In this document: in pieces, positions 11,200 through 23,339 of the stretch | Numbering within the stretch: position 1 is the stretch's first letter | Layout: each line of letters begins with the position of its first letter | DNA from: Thysanoteuthis rhombus | Lineage: Eukaryota > Mollusca > Cephalopoda > Oegopsida > Thysanoteuthidae | Reading direction: 5' to 3' | Assembly: GCA_963457665.1 (NCBI GenBank) | Contig: OY735212.1 | Location: forward strand, 1,046,397-1,110,396 | DNA: 64,000 bases | The notes under the pieces: generated by a model | Databases searched by the model: none | What the model was told of the DNA's origin: nothing | Seen by the model: the letters and a program-made list of their open reading frames with translations, nothing else | Made by a program: the position numbers and the translations under genes

Positions 11200-12640
11200 A
11201 AAAAAAGGATTATTCAATATAGTTAACATTAGGTAAAAAATAGTTGTATTGAAATTGAATTCATTCCTGTAACATGTTAGCCTTTTTGATCCAAGTGGCA
11301 ACTTTAGATGGACGATATTGCAAGAAAAACAACGTTATGATATCGTGAAACGTCGTTACTTGAAATAAACGAACATTTCAATCTTGTTTCATTTGAAATC
11401 GCGACCTTGATGAAGCCAAAACACGAAACATTCTAGTGGAATAAGTTTAATTGAAACACAACTATTTTTTCCCCAATGAAAACTCTATATAAATAGGCGA
11501 ATGTATCGTATCCACAAACTAATCATAAAGATAAACGTACAATGTTGGAGTCTGAATGTATAGTTATTTCATTTGATAAGCAAGCTTCAAACAATTTTTT
11601 TTAGCTATAATGTTAGCTGGAAATAAGAGGAATGTAGTCAATTTTAGCCTTTCAAATCTTTTTTGTTTTACTTTTTGTTGTTTTGATTTTACAGGAATCT
11701 TTCCCACTCAACTCAGCCATTTTGTTATTTTTATTTCCCGCGTTTTCTTCCTTTCTTCTCTCACTATTGTTGCCATTTCAGTGGTAATAATTCTGTCTTA
11801 TCGTTGTTTTTTTATAGCTTTTGCTTTTGTTATCGTGTTTTGGATTTGCTGTTGCAGTTGGAATCGTTGCTCTTTTGTCTCTTTGGCTTATTCTTATTCA
11901 CTCTTATTCTCTCATCATATATATATTTATGTATGTGAAAAGAGAATAAGAAAAAATAAGAATACATATGTATAGCCTAGAAAGCTTTGCAGCTTTAAAC
12001 ACTGAACATTCAAAATAAACACTGAACATTTTTTTCAGAAGGTTTTTCTATGATAGATCCGTCACTTATTCCCCAATACCTGTCAATGCAATTTATGTAA
12101 TTTTCTTCATTGTTTTTCCCCTATTTTATATATACTTTTGTATGGTAGAATGTATAAATTGTCTCTTGTTGGGATCACCACTTGTTTACTATGTAACTAT
12201 TTAGTGGATTTTACAAACAAAACAGTTATATTAACATGGCACCCTAGCTGTGTTGATGAAACACCGACTCCCTTTCTTATTATATAGTTCATGTCATACA
12301 TGTAGTTTATCATTTTATATAAGGCTTTATGTGTATTGTATATCGATATTATTTCTTGCTACATATCATTTACTTTTTGAAACAGGGTTTACTTACGTAG
12401 GTTCCCCCCAAAACGTATAAAGGGATGAGGGGTCGGTAATAATAACAATAGACGTGATTTGCTGTTCGTGTCACTTCTATTGAATATTCACCCATGTGAA
12501 TATTAAATATATTTCTATGTATTATTATATCATTTCCAGCATAGTTGATCTTTTATGTATTCGATTGACTTTAACTTTTAATTATTTCTCGTTTTCAATT
12601 CAACTTTTTCTAACCCTTTTATAATGACGAGGTGGAGAAG
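11200..12640. other. AT-rich intergenic DNA
   Basis: No recognisable gene or repeat. The open frame at 11610-11975 is Phe/Ser/Ile-rich and has no family features, so I do not call it. Confidence 0.5.
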
Positions 12641-12949
12641 GGTCTCCACATTATTGATACTATTATCATTATCATTATTATCATCATTATTAGTAGTTTC
12701 AACCAGTTGCCCACTTGAGGTTGAGTGACAGCAAGTCTCCTCAAGTCTCCAGCCCTCCTCTTCATACTCTCATAGTCCACAGCCGAACCAAGGATTACAG
12801 TTTTACGCCAGTTGCCCCGTGGTTATCGCTAAAAGCTGAGTCTCCTGAGATCTTCAGCCCTCCTCTCCTCTCATCTCTACCTTACCTATCTCAGCAGTGC
12901 TATTTGCCCACGTACGTAGCACTTGCTGTTTGTCTGTGTTCAGTCGATT

Positions 12950-13830
12950 TTTGTTCTGATATAATTTATTTGGGGCTGTCATGATGAGCGATTCTGTTTC
13001 TCTCTTCAGGTTTCCTTTTAGTAGCTATGTTCATGATCTCCTGTCTGCCATATTCTCTATCTGTCTTTCAAATTCTCCGTATAGTTCCTTCTATTCCCAT
13101 TTTTCTTTCCTTGTTTGCTGTGCTGCACCATTGTTTTTTACTTTTTTGTTGTACGTTGCGCTGCTTCGGGCACTATTTATGTCTTCATGTTTTTTTGCTC
13201 ACTTTTCTAGACTTGCTTTGGCCCTCTAGATACAGTCCTCTATGCTGATGTGCACTATGCCGCCTTCTTTTCTCCTCTCGTACAATCTATCCGTGTCATC
13301 TCTGGGGTGTAAAGCTTTGTGCATTGTCATAAGCTTCCTTGCTCGCAGGTCCATTGACTGAAGATCTTCATTTGTCCATCCAAGGAATGGTCATGCGTAT
13401 CTTATCACAGATACGGCCAATGAGTTCATTCACTTAACAATGTTCCTGCTGTTTAGTTTGGTCTCCAATATTCTCTTTATCCCACTAAGGGATTCTCCTT
13501 TTATTCTCTCCTTCATTTCTTCCCGTTTTATCATTTCACATCCGAGGACTTCCAGGTATTTGTATTGGTCTTGTGAGGTCAATTCTCTAATCTTGCTGCT
13601 GTCCGGGAGTTCGATTCCCTCTGCCGCAGCTAGCCTTCCTTTGTGCATAACCATTATTGCAAATTTTCTATTCCAAACTCTATCCCAATGTCATCATTGT
13701 ATCCCTTTACTTGGTTGAACAGCGTCTCGAGTTCTCTCCCCTGTTCTTTGCAAATAATTTTATGTCATCTATGCACATTAGGTTATTGACTTTTCCCTTT
13801 GTTTTGGAACATTCGGGCAGCGTCTGTAAG
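12950..13830 (-). mobile_element. Non-LTR retrotransposon RT-to-C-terminal segment (second LINE type)
   Basis: On the minus strand, ordered motifs of one family appear with frameshifts and stops. NNLMCIDDIKLFAKN (about 13790-13745) is the RT palm with the IDD catalytic pair. An open stretch at 13654-13430 carries AAAEGIELPDSSKIREL and QYKYLEVLGCE. Then SMDLRARKLMTMHKALHP and DRLYERRKEGG (about 13370-13275), ISIEDC, and LKRETESLIM (about 13000-12970). This combination is typical of a LINE widespread in marine invertebrates; I recall it being annotated as R2-like but am not sure of the clade. It is decayed. Confidence 0.75.
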
Positions 13831-13834
13831 CTTT

Positions 13835-13990
13835 ATTTTCAGGAGAGAGGGATCGTAAGGGATTTTGGCAAGATGCTTCTCAATGCCTTTCTTGATCATC
13901 CCCAATGTTCCGACAATAACAGAGACATTTGGTGCTTTCAAGTGCCACATCGTTTGTATTTCGATTTCAAGGACCTTCTGTTGTCTAGTT
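13835..13990 (-). mobile_element. C-terminal domain of the same LINE type, out of order
   Basis: Minus-strand open reading gives QKVLEIEIQTMWHLKAPNVS followed by VIVGTLGMIKKGIEKHLAKI. In this LINE family that segment closes the polyprotein, after the RT. Here it lies upstream of the RT palm at 13790, so it belongs to another copy or a rearranged one. The junction lies at about 13825-13840. Confidence 0.7.
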
Positions 13991-14027
13991 TACTGCCATG
14001 TTTTGAACAGAAGGCACGCTCATGTTA

Positions 14028-14031
14028 ATCA

Positions 14032-14077
<46 letters not shown>

Positions 14078-14078
14078 C
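14028..14078. repeat. (ATT)n microsatellite
   Basis: About 16 near-perfect ATT units next to the LINE fragment. The Tyr and Asn homopolymer frames are artefacts of it. Confidence 0.95.
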
Positions 14079-14335
14079 AGTAGTAGTATTCACAGAAAGT
14101 ATTTTATGAATCAACATGTCTGCACAACAAAACTGACTATGCACCATTAATTTTGTTCCATTAAATATAATTAGTGATGCATACACGGTAGAGGAAAAAG
14201 ACAAGTATTTACGAATTGATGCAAAAGTCATTTACATAATCTCTCATTTGATGATTTCAATGGCATAGTGAACACGTGAAAATCTGTCAAAGGCGCACAT
14301 ATATACGTATTAATTTTGAAATTTGAAGGAAACGC

Positions 14336-14426
14336 CCTCTCTCTCTCCCTACGTACACACACACACACATACACACACACACAAACACACACACACACAA
14401 ACACACACATATATATATATATATAT
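14336..14426. repeat. (CT)-(CA)-(TA) compound microsatellite
   Basis: CT to about 14347, interrupted CA to about 14408, then TA. Confidence 0.9.
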
Positions 14427-14429
14427 GAT

Positions 14430-15650
14430 ATTTACCGTAAATAATTACTGTTCAAGCAAGCTCACTTCCTAAAACTATCTATTCACACACACACCTATAC
14501 ATATATACACATAAACATAAATACATATGAGTCATGTCCGATGAAAGAAGAAAGTAAATTAAGCTTTTTAAATTTATTTTTTTATCTATTCATCTTATCT
14601 ATTTATCCATAGAAAGTATTTATTCACCGATAGGTACTCCTCATAAATCAAATATAACCACACAATTAAGTCAATGATATCTAATTCATAAAATAAACGG
14701 CACACAACGAGCATATCTAAATAGAAAAATAAAATAAAATACTAATCTGGATAACTAAAGATAAGAAAGAGTAAATAAAGGAAAATCTATGTATGATTTA
14801 TGAATTATCACAATGATATACCTAAAAGTAACACAGAGGTGGGAAGGTTGTGTCAGATCAACAAAGCTGGGGGAGACCACGGTGAAATGCCTGTATTGTT
14901 TTTTAATATCTCCGAAACATGGAAATGGTAGAACAGTTTATGATCCTGATAATACAATTAAACGCATACCATAAGATAAAAATATAAATGATTGTAAAAC
15001 GAATTAAATCGTGTATACAGAATAAAAAGCGATCAGTAAATAAATAATTTACATGACGTAATATCGGAGGATGATTTCGGACTATATCAAATTTATGAAA
15101 CCAGTAAAATTGAAATTCTTTTTCAGCAGAAATATTCAGTTCATAAGAATATATGTGTTTATTACATACATAGGTACATTAGTAAGTTTACAGCCTTACG
15201 ATGAAATAGTATTTACACAAATAAAGACCAAAATGCAGATTTTAGTAGAGATAGTTGAACACGCATATTTCTCTGTAAATCTTGTTTTATAAATGTCTGA
15301 ATTTTAATTCTGTTCCCCTTTTCGATGTTTTATTAGTATTTTTGTGAGCCCTGGAAGTATATCTTTATATTTTTGTTGAAGTTTTTGTCTTTTGCTTTTG
15401 TGTTTTTGTTTGGGTTGTCCGTTTTTGTAACCTAAAAATGGCAGGCGGATTTATTCTAGCTCCACATGTTCGCAGTGCTCTAACTTGACGAATAAAACAA
15501 ATCAGGATGATTTCTACCCGTTACATAATGTTTTAGTACAGGGGTCAATTTACTCCACGTGCAGCAATAAACCCCAAGTTGATGCTTTTTAAGTAAATTT
15601 GTGATTTTTTCATGTCATCGTTAATGAATCTTTCTGTTTTGATCATACAT
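14430..15650. other. AT-rich intergenic DNA
   Basis: No gene, RNA or dispersed repeat recognised. Confidence 0.5.
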
Positions 15651-16870
15651 TCTTTTGGATTTTTTTGTTTTGACAACATATTTGGGGGAAATTAATTCTG
15701 ACCTCATATTTATATTATCATATTGGCACTTTGCAATACATATCATACGAAACTATTGCTTTAAAATGTTTTTGTCATTTCCCTTGACTTCATTGAGAAA
15801 CCATTCTTCCAAAACACGTATTTTATCAATGATGTAAGTATGCTTGAGAACTGTATACTCACTTCTGACCCTTCGTATGAAACCATTACTTATTTTTACT
15901 TTATTGATAAATCATTTCTTCCAAATATGGGGTGTGGGTTCTATTTATGGCTTGACTGTACTGCTGAATTAGACCCTCACTTTTCGTCTATCGTACGAAA
16001 CTATGTATTTCAAGAATTTTGGTCAAGATGAACTCCATTGAAGAAATCCCTTTTGTAAAATATCAAATATCCAAAACTTTCAAAATTTTGGACGAGGGTC
16101 CTTTTTACGGTATATATCCATAATACTCGATACTTCCTTCCCGTATATTGTGGTCTGTTCCTTTTACTTAATTGAGTAAATTTTTTTCCCAAACACGCAA
16201 TAATTTCCGAGGGTGTCTAGTAAAAATGTAATTATACTGCTCAACTGGGTCCTCATTATCTGTCAGTCGTGCCGATATACGACTTTGAAGTAATTTGGTT
16301 ACCTGCCTTTACTTCATTGATGAAATTTTCTTTCTAAATACAACTGTTTAAAATTCTATTTTCGGTTACGGTTATATAATATTTATGTAGTAACTACATT
16401 GCTGAAAGGGGTCCTCACTTTCCGTCTATCGTGCAGAATTATGGCTCTGAAGTATTTCTACTCCTTTTTTTGCTTCATGGAGAAATCATTTGCCCAATAC
16501 ACCATTTGTGGGTGGGTCTGTTCATGTAACTATACAGCTGAACTGAACCCTCTCTTTCTGCTCATTGTATGAAACTGCCGTAATGAAGTATCTCGGTTAC
16601 ATCTTTGCTTCATCGAAAAAACATTTCTCCAAGACGCGAAATTCGGAAAAGGTGAATTCTTTTTATGGTATTGCTATAATGGCAAAAAGGGCACTTACTC
16701 TTGGTTCGTTCCACGAAACTTCGGCTTTGAAGTATTTTAGTTAATTCTCTTTACGTCTGTGGGGAATAGGTGCGGTGTGGATAGGGGTTCTATTTGCAAT
16801 CTAACAATAACCTTGAACTGGACCACTACTTTCTGCTCTTCCGACAAGACTATGTCTTTGAAGTATTTTT
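15650..16870 (+). repeat. Decayed tandem array, unit about 125-140 bp, about 8-9 units
   Basis: A block resembling 'ACGAAACTATGGCTTTGAAG' recurs near 15747, 15870, 15996, 16270, 16435, 16566, 16707 and 16840. Between blocks the same order returns: 'TTACTTCATTGAGAAATCATT', 'CCAAATACAC', 'GGGTTCTATTTATG', 'CTGCTGAACTGGACCCTCAC', 'TTCTGTCTATCGT'. The 274-bp step at 15996-16270 is two units, one badly worn. Divergence is high throughout. Confidence 0.8.
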
Positions 16871-16966
16871 ATCTAATAAACAAATCAGAGGAACATTTAT
16901 AATATTGGTACAATATAATGCAGTCTGTCATAGTGCCAATGACATCATCCCGATATAATGCGATCA

Positions 16967-16967
<1 letters not shown>

Positions 16968-17020
<53 letters not shown>
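16968..17020. repeat. (TA)n microsatellite
   Basis: About 26 uninterrupted TA units. Confidence 0.97.
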
Positions 17021-17023
<3 letters not shown>

Positions 17024-17374
17024 ACAATTCACATTTATTATACAGTACATTGAACAAATCAAATTTATTATATTAATCCAGACGTACCAGGATGTAACCT
17101 GATTTGCTATAGCACGGTTCACACAGTTATGAAAATTCTATTATACTGATTAATTCGATACATAGAAAATGACTTGACATCGAGCTTAAAGGCCGACGAA
17201 GACAAACCTAGTTCTCATATAATAAAAAAGATATAAAGTATAGATCTCTTCAAATGTTCATTTTTTCTTTGTCAAAAGATTTAGGAGAAGTAAGGCAACC
17301 AGGAATAGTCCATGTAACCAATTAGATTTAGTTGGAGTTATCTAAGCAGTTCATCATTAACGTAAGCAGGTCTA

Positions 17375-17770
17375 GTTAGTCATTCAGTAGAAACTGTCGT
17401 TTCGAAAAACATCTTTTGGCAGCATGCTATGTTGAGGTAGATCGGTTTGAACATTGAAAGAAGGTGCGAGCAATGAATAAGCTTTTTCTTTGGGTTTCTG
17501 TTGGCCAGCAATCACTAAAAAGTCTGGATTTTCAAAACAAACTGAGGACCAAGTTAATATAAACTTACATAAACTTGGCTGAAATCCCCCATTAAAAACC
17601 TATGGGGGTATAAAAATGATGTTCATATAATAACTAAAAATTTAAATTTCCAGCCACCTAGCTCCATTGGTGCAGCCTGTACGTGGAATAAATAGATTGC
17701 AGGCCATCCAGCCAGATCAATTTGAGAGAAAGCTATGTTGACAGTTTTGGTGACTGTATTGGTTGCGGGT
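17375..17770 (+). mobile_element. Dispersed repeat family A, copy 1 (left arm of pair 1)
   Basis: Begins with GTTAGTCATTCAGTAGAAAC and runs through CTTTTGGCAGCATGCTATG, AAAAAGTCTGGATTTTCAAA, TAGCTCCATTGGTGCAGCC and AAAGCTATGTTGACAGTTTT. The same order occurs at 28574-28945. No coding potential. Confidence 0.75.
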
Positions 17771-17919
17771 ATCTCATAAGACAATGAAAACGGAATGAAA
17801 CGGCATATAACGATTGGTTGGAAAGCATATGGTATGAATAGATATATACTGAGAAGCACCTTGCCAATAGGCTTGAAATGTGTAAAACGAATGCACAGTA
17901 TCATCTATGAGGTATGGTG

Positions 17920-18315
17920 TAAAACATGAAAAAAGCAACAACAACTCAGAAACATAGAGAGCAATGTAAAAAAGCAATGCTCAGAATAACCCCAAGATTG
18001 AAAAAGATCAACATGGATTCGAGAACAGAACGAAGGAAAAGATTTCATGGAAGTAGTTGTGCTTTGAAGTGGAGTGGACACTTAATCAAGAAAGAAGGAT
18101 AACAACAGATGGTGCAAAAAGTTAATCGATTGATGCCCAAAAGATTTAAAAAAAAAAAACTGCGGGAATAGATCAGACATATGATGGAGAGATTAGATGG
18201 ACAGATTTGTCAGTAAGAAATGGTAGATGTTAGCGCAGTCACGGTCGATATAGGAAGAGCTAGGAAAGGCCCGTGTCTAGCATTGAACCGATTATGGTTG
18301 ATGATGATGTTTATT
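17920..18315 (+). mobile_element. RTE-type LINE 3' end, copy b
   Basis: Plus-strand frames give QCKKAMLRITPRLK and LKWSGHLIKKEG, the equivalent of the conserved 'LKWQWAGHVAR' stretch near the C-terminus of this LINE group. The end is LNRLWLMMMM, running into GATGATGATG at about 18300. 5'-truncated and interrupted by stops. It lies between the two inverted family A copies. Confidence 0.6.
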
Positions 18316-18509
18316 AGATGATGTTGTTTCATTAAAACTCGTTTCTTGCGAGTAAGGTTTCGGATTCAGAACTTCTGATAGACATTAGTCATATCTTCGA
18401 GTTTTCGTATTTTTCCTGAATAGTTTATCAAAACAAAGGGATCTATTTATACGTACGCACACATAATACAAATATTTCTGTGATCAGACTGTATTTTAGA
18501 TGCCAACAG

Positions 18510-19300
18510 AGATAGCCTGAAATTGGGTGCCCCAGGGAGGTTTGTTCCCTAATCAACACTTAGTGAGAGATTTGATGAAAAAGAAAATTAACGAATCTGG
18601 TGAAAAACGACCCAAAAGGCTGAATTATAATTTATGTAATTCATGAATGCTCAAAAATTTTCTTGTTTTTATTATACGATGATGTCAGTAGATATGCAGT
18701 AGGTGAACTAACTAGGGGTCTCCCTCCCTTGGAGCCCAGCAGCGTTTTCAAATAGTCCCCCTCCTTTAGCTACGCTTCTGGATGCTGCTGTTGTTATCAT
18801 CGCCTGATCAGCCTCACATCTCCCTTAGAGTTCGCTCATCAAAATAAGTCAGTTTTTTCTTTCTTCTATAAAATAGGAAAATGCAAATAAGGTTCCGTAT
18901 CTGATGTCGCTTAGCCAGTCAAATGACTCGAGCAGTCTGAAATGGAGTGAACACACCCAAAATACTCAAAGCGAAGAAATTAGCTTTTAATTCCAGTTGG
19001 CCCAACCTTAGCATCCGGACATCCACGAAATCGTACATACATCGGATAAAAAGAGAAAAAAAAATCAAGAAAAATCACCCGTGTCAAAACATTATCAATT
19101 GAAAATGAATCCCTGGAAAGACTCACCATAGACTTTAATATCTCTAATTGCTCCCAAATCTCTCAGACTTCAAGATATCTTCTCATACAATATGCCACGT
19201 GATAGTCTGTATTTTTTTTTGTCTGTAACATTTGTCGAGGGAAATAGCCATTAAACATTAATGTAAAAGTAATCTCCCTTATTCATTAATTTGTATATTT
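18510..19300. other. Intergenic DNA with minor dispersed pieces
   Basis: 18710-18785 has 'GCGTTTTCAAATAGTCCCCC' and 'AGCTACGCTTCTGG', echoing 3970-4010 and 54045-54065. Otherwise nothing is recognised. Confidence 0.45.
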
Positions 19301-19329
19301 GCTGCAAATGTATAAACATCCAGCTACAT

Positions 19330-19640
19330 TCTGGAGAAAAATGCAGTTCTCATAGGTTTCCCGTAGTTTTCAGGCTGGTCTGGCTGACTCGCTATGCCTC
19401 ATCTGTATAGGCTGTATCAATGTAGCTAGAGGGCAAAAAAATTGAACATTTACGGCTTATTATATCTAGAAATAACTTTTTTGACGCTTTTAAAGTCCAG
19501 CCAAATAAGTTTCTAGTGGAGTTTACAATGTAGGTTTATGCTAAATTGATTGCTTAGTTTGTGTCTGCCTGTTTTCTTTTTTGAAAATTCAGTTTTTTTC
19601 TTCCTAATCACTCTTGTAAAAGAAGACGAAAGAGATAACT
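19330..19640 (-). mobile_element. Dispersed repeat family A, copy 2 (right arm of pair 1)
   Basis: Reverse-complement match to family A: CAGGCTGGTCTGGCTGACT, GGTTTATGCTAAATTGATTG, CTTAGTTTG. Faces copy 1 across about 1.6 kb. Confidence 0.6.
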
Positions 19641-19748
19641 CATTCATTTATGACCTCTTTTCCTATTTTCTAATTGCTACTCCCCACCCCCCAACAGTAG
19701 CCTTTCATAGATATAGTTTTAATGAATTGAGATGCGTGAAAGTGATTA

Positions 19749-19854
<106 letters not shown>

Positions 19855-21140
19855 AATCGAGATGACGGAAATTGGTAACAACGCAAACTTAGGATAGAAT
19901 GACTAAACAATTACGTCATTAGAATGACAAAAATTTCATGAGAAATTTCGTAACGTTCCTAAATCAGTTTAAAAACGGCGTTGGTTAGCCAGTCTGAAAT
20001 ATCACCAATGAAAATAAATAAAATAATACGTTTGCCGGAAAGAAAAAAACCCAAATCTACATAATTATTATTATCGTACTACGAAGGATGTCATTAAAAT
20101 AGTTTAAGAAAGACGAAAATCTCCTCCATTGAAGCAGTCAGTTTTGCATATTCAGGAAAGCTTGCTACCACACGCAAGATACGTTACAAGTGAAGAGCGT
20201 GGGGGAGGGTTCGTGTAATACTCTGGCACATTTTCGTAGAAATCTGAGATGCCAATCTTATTTTAAGTTATAATTGAAATACAGTCATGATTTATTATAT
20301 TGCATCTTAGAATTGTCAAAAATTTTGACGTCAAAAATTTCGGATGAATTAAGCAAGAGCAAAAGAAAACTTCATTTTGCTGTCAGGAAATACAAAAATA
20401 AACGTGAGTAAACAGTAACTAAAAATATTGAAACGTATCAAAACTTAACAAGTCTTTAGTGAAATAATTAAATCTTACAGAATATAAGTTTTATAATGGA
20501 TCTATGTATTCGTCACGTAGATACACATAGTTACCAATCATACCGTCAATGTTGGTCTCAAATGCTTTGGATCGTTTCTGAACCCCTTTCTTCTTCAGAA
20601 GCTATCGCACCAAGGTCCTCCTACGCTGCTGTAAAAAATCTCGATAGTTTTTTCCTAATATTTTCTCTCCTTTATTTGTTGCTTTGACAACGCGACCCGC
20701 GGTTCAGGAAGAGTAAATGGAGTGAATTAGAAAGTTAACATGCAATCTCGCTAAGTGGGGCACGGATTCCAGGCAATGCTAACCATTAGTATGCAGTAGC
20801 CAGTACATGAACAATTTATTTGCGTGTACTACTAATCGTGCGTGCTAGTATGATATGCAGTATCAGGCTTTTCTGAACACACATTTTCGAAGGCTGTTCT
20901 GTGGTCTCTATTCATTCGTATGGTCTGAATTCAACGACTGTGATGAGACACAAGTCATTTGTTGAAGAAATACAATTACTTGGATAAAGATATTACGTGA
21001 GATGACACAAGACCAAACAAATGTTGCATGTTTATTTCATTCTCAGATCTGCAGACTGATTATTTCACGGCTTTTGGATATCTTATAAGCATTTTGTCAT
21101 GCATTAAGAGACCGCCGAAATGAAAAGCAACCGAATGTCA
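19855..21140. other. Intergenic DNA
   Basis: No recognisable gene. The open frame at 20496-20687 has no supporting features. Confidence 0.5.
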
Positions 21141-21149
21141 GAGAGCTAC

Positions 21150-21520
21150 CTACAAAACCTGATTGCAACCATCACACAAGCATAATCAGCCCAGCGTATA
21201 TGATAAACTGGTTAAATGCGTCCATAGATAAAGAAGTGTGTTTAATGAGCTACAATATCATAAAGGAAGGAACAAGTAATACGTCTTGTAGTGATCGTCT
21301 TGAGTCAACAGTCATCGACGCCAAATCACACCTTTCTCGTTTGTATAAACGTCTCGTTTTAACAAATCGATTTAAAATAAGTTTTCTTAACCTGAATTCC
21401 TTGAATGTCCATTGCTTGAATCATTCTCAGAACACAATGCCTTGCATTTGGTATAACGGAACAAGTAACCATTCATTTGAATGACATTTTATGCTGGTTA
21501 GCTGGATATCTACATAGTTA
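21150..21520 (+). repeat. Direct repeat, left copy
   Basis: Shares with 22460-22815: CCTGAT..., TTTAATGAGCTAC-ATATCA, ATACGTCTTGT-GTGATCGTCT, CTCGTTTGTATAAAC-TCTCG, TTTTAACAAAT-GATT, ATCATTCTCAGAACA-AATGC. Estimated identity is about 75-80% by eye. Confidence 0.8.
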
Positions 21521-21943
21521 GATTGTTTCAACATTTGCTCATCGGTTTGAAGTCGATTTGTAGCAGTCTGTAGTCTACGAGTCGACGAACAAAATACCAA
21601 GTTGACTTAATAGATAACTGAACAATACCTCTGCATGTACCTCAAAGAGTCTGATTTAATTTTAGTTATGTTTATAAGTCTATATGCCTACATATAAAGA
21701 CTTAAATATCAAGACAGCCAGCTTAATGCTATGCATCGCTGTGAATATATTTACACAATGAAGGCGTCTGTGACCTATTGATCAACTGAATCCATTTATA
21801 TTTGGGTGTTCGGAAAGTACTTACGTATTTTCACGTAACAGTACTACGCTTTATAAGTTCATACAGTAAGCAATGGCGAATGTGTTACCCTCCAACGTTT
21901 CTGTTGTCCATGAGATTAAACTCATATACATAAATGTATTTAT

Positions 21944-21945
<2 letters not shown>

Positions 21946-21985
<40 letters not shown>
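21946..21985. repeat. (GT)n microsatellite
   Basis: About 19 perfect GT units between the two direct repeats. Confidence 0.95.
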
Positions 21986-21987
<2 letters not shown>

Positions 21988-22119
21988 GCAGAATACTAGG
22001 AGTCAGGTTGAACAGATAGTAAGGCCATTGTTGCTAATTAAGGCATATATTTGACGGAATTAAACACTATTGGATTTTGCAGGAAAAGTAATCTTCAATT
22101 CCAGCAATGAAATAGTTGT

Positions 22120-22450
22120 CCCCTACGTAAAAAGGTGTTGGTGTCCAATTTTCAAATTAACACGTCTTAGAGTAACTTTGATTCAATATCTCTGACAGCA
22201 ATGCACCGTTTAGGAGGAGAGGGTGGATATACACTCACACTCTCTCAAAAATGAATTAAATATCTATTGATGAATAAAAATCTATGGATGTTTATCGAGT
22301 TGAACGCAAGCGCAGACACATTATGATGATTGAGTCGCAAATCACCTTGTTTTTTGGTGTTCTTCAAGAGCTAATTTTCAGGTAACTTTGATGCATTACC
22401 TTTGGAAAAAAGGCATCATTTGGACGGGAAAGATGGGCATACCCATAATC
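22120..22450 (+). repeat. Two weakly similar tandem blocks
   Basis: The block 'GTAACTTTGAT-CA-TA-CTCT' with 'GCA-C-TTT-GGA' occurs near 22170-22245 and again near 22380-22450, inside the interval between the 300-bp direct repeats. Confidence 0.4.
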
Positions 22451-22459
22451 AAAAAGCCA

Positions 22460-22815
22460 CTTATTAGGCCTGATAGTCACACGAGCAGAGTAACTCCGGC
22501 AAGAATGATAAATAAATGTTTTTAATGAGCTACGATATCACAAACGGGTGAACAACTGATACGTCTTGTTGTGATCGTCTCAATACAACAATCATCAAGG
22601 CCAGATCATACTTTACTCGTTTGTATAAACATCTCGTTTTAACAAATTGATTCGTTACAGTTTCATTATGTAATGAAATGAGTTTTCCTTGCTTGTATCC
22701 TTCGAAGAACAATTGCATAAAATCATTCTCAGAACAAAATGCTCTAAATTTGATATTACCGGACAAGTTTCCATTCATCTGGATCTAATCTTACGCTGGA
22801 TATCTTTATAGTTCA
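22460..22815 (+). repeat. Direct repeat, right copy
   Basis: Partner of 21150-21520 at an offset of about 1.29 kb. A start-like piece of the same family, AAGCCACTTATTA-CCTGA, also occurs near 26770. Confidence 0.8.
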
Positions 22816-22865
22816 TTTGTTGAACCGAAAATAACTTGATAGACTTAGAGCCAGGATTTAGTCAT

Positions 22866-22871
<6 letters not shown>

Positions 22872-22912
<41 letters not shown>
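22872..22912 (+). repeat. (GAT)n microsatellite
   Basis: About 14 perfect units. I could not recognise a LINE end immediately before it. Confidence 0.95.
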
Positions 22913-23292
22913 CAACCCAGGATCAAAATAATACCTATATTGTAGGAGACCTAGGGTTACCCCCAAAAGTGACTAGAGAATTTGTCGACAACGTACCTGA
23001 AAAACCCAGTATATTTGAAATACAGAAAATATCTCTCACCTCAAGTTCGCACAACATTTGAAATTTGTGTGAATGTATGTACTACACCTAGAATACATCA
23101 CTTTACGTATATGCAGAAGTATGTTTATGAAAGTATTATGTCATCTGCATATGTAAAGATCTCCCCTCCATTGTCCTATTTCAACTTACATAAGAAGTTT
23201 GAGAGCCTTGGGTCTCCAGTTGAGACCCGGCTAGTGACTTTCATAAACTGAAATCAAAGCAAACAACATTATAATGCAAATAGTAATAATGC

Positions 23293-23293
23293 A

Positions 23294-23334
<41 letters not shown>
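23293..23334. repeat. (AAT)n microsatellite
   Basis: About 14 AAT units. Confidence 0.95.
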
Positions 23335-23335
<1 letters not shown>

Positions 23336-23339
23336 CGAA

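Noticed and set aside
14040..14083. Poly-Tyr and poly-Asn frames, and poly-Met, poly-His or poly-Asp frames at 22870, 48613 and 56518
   Set aside because: Trinucleotide repeats read in frame; the GAT ones are LINE 3' tails.
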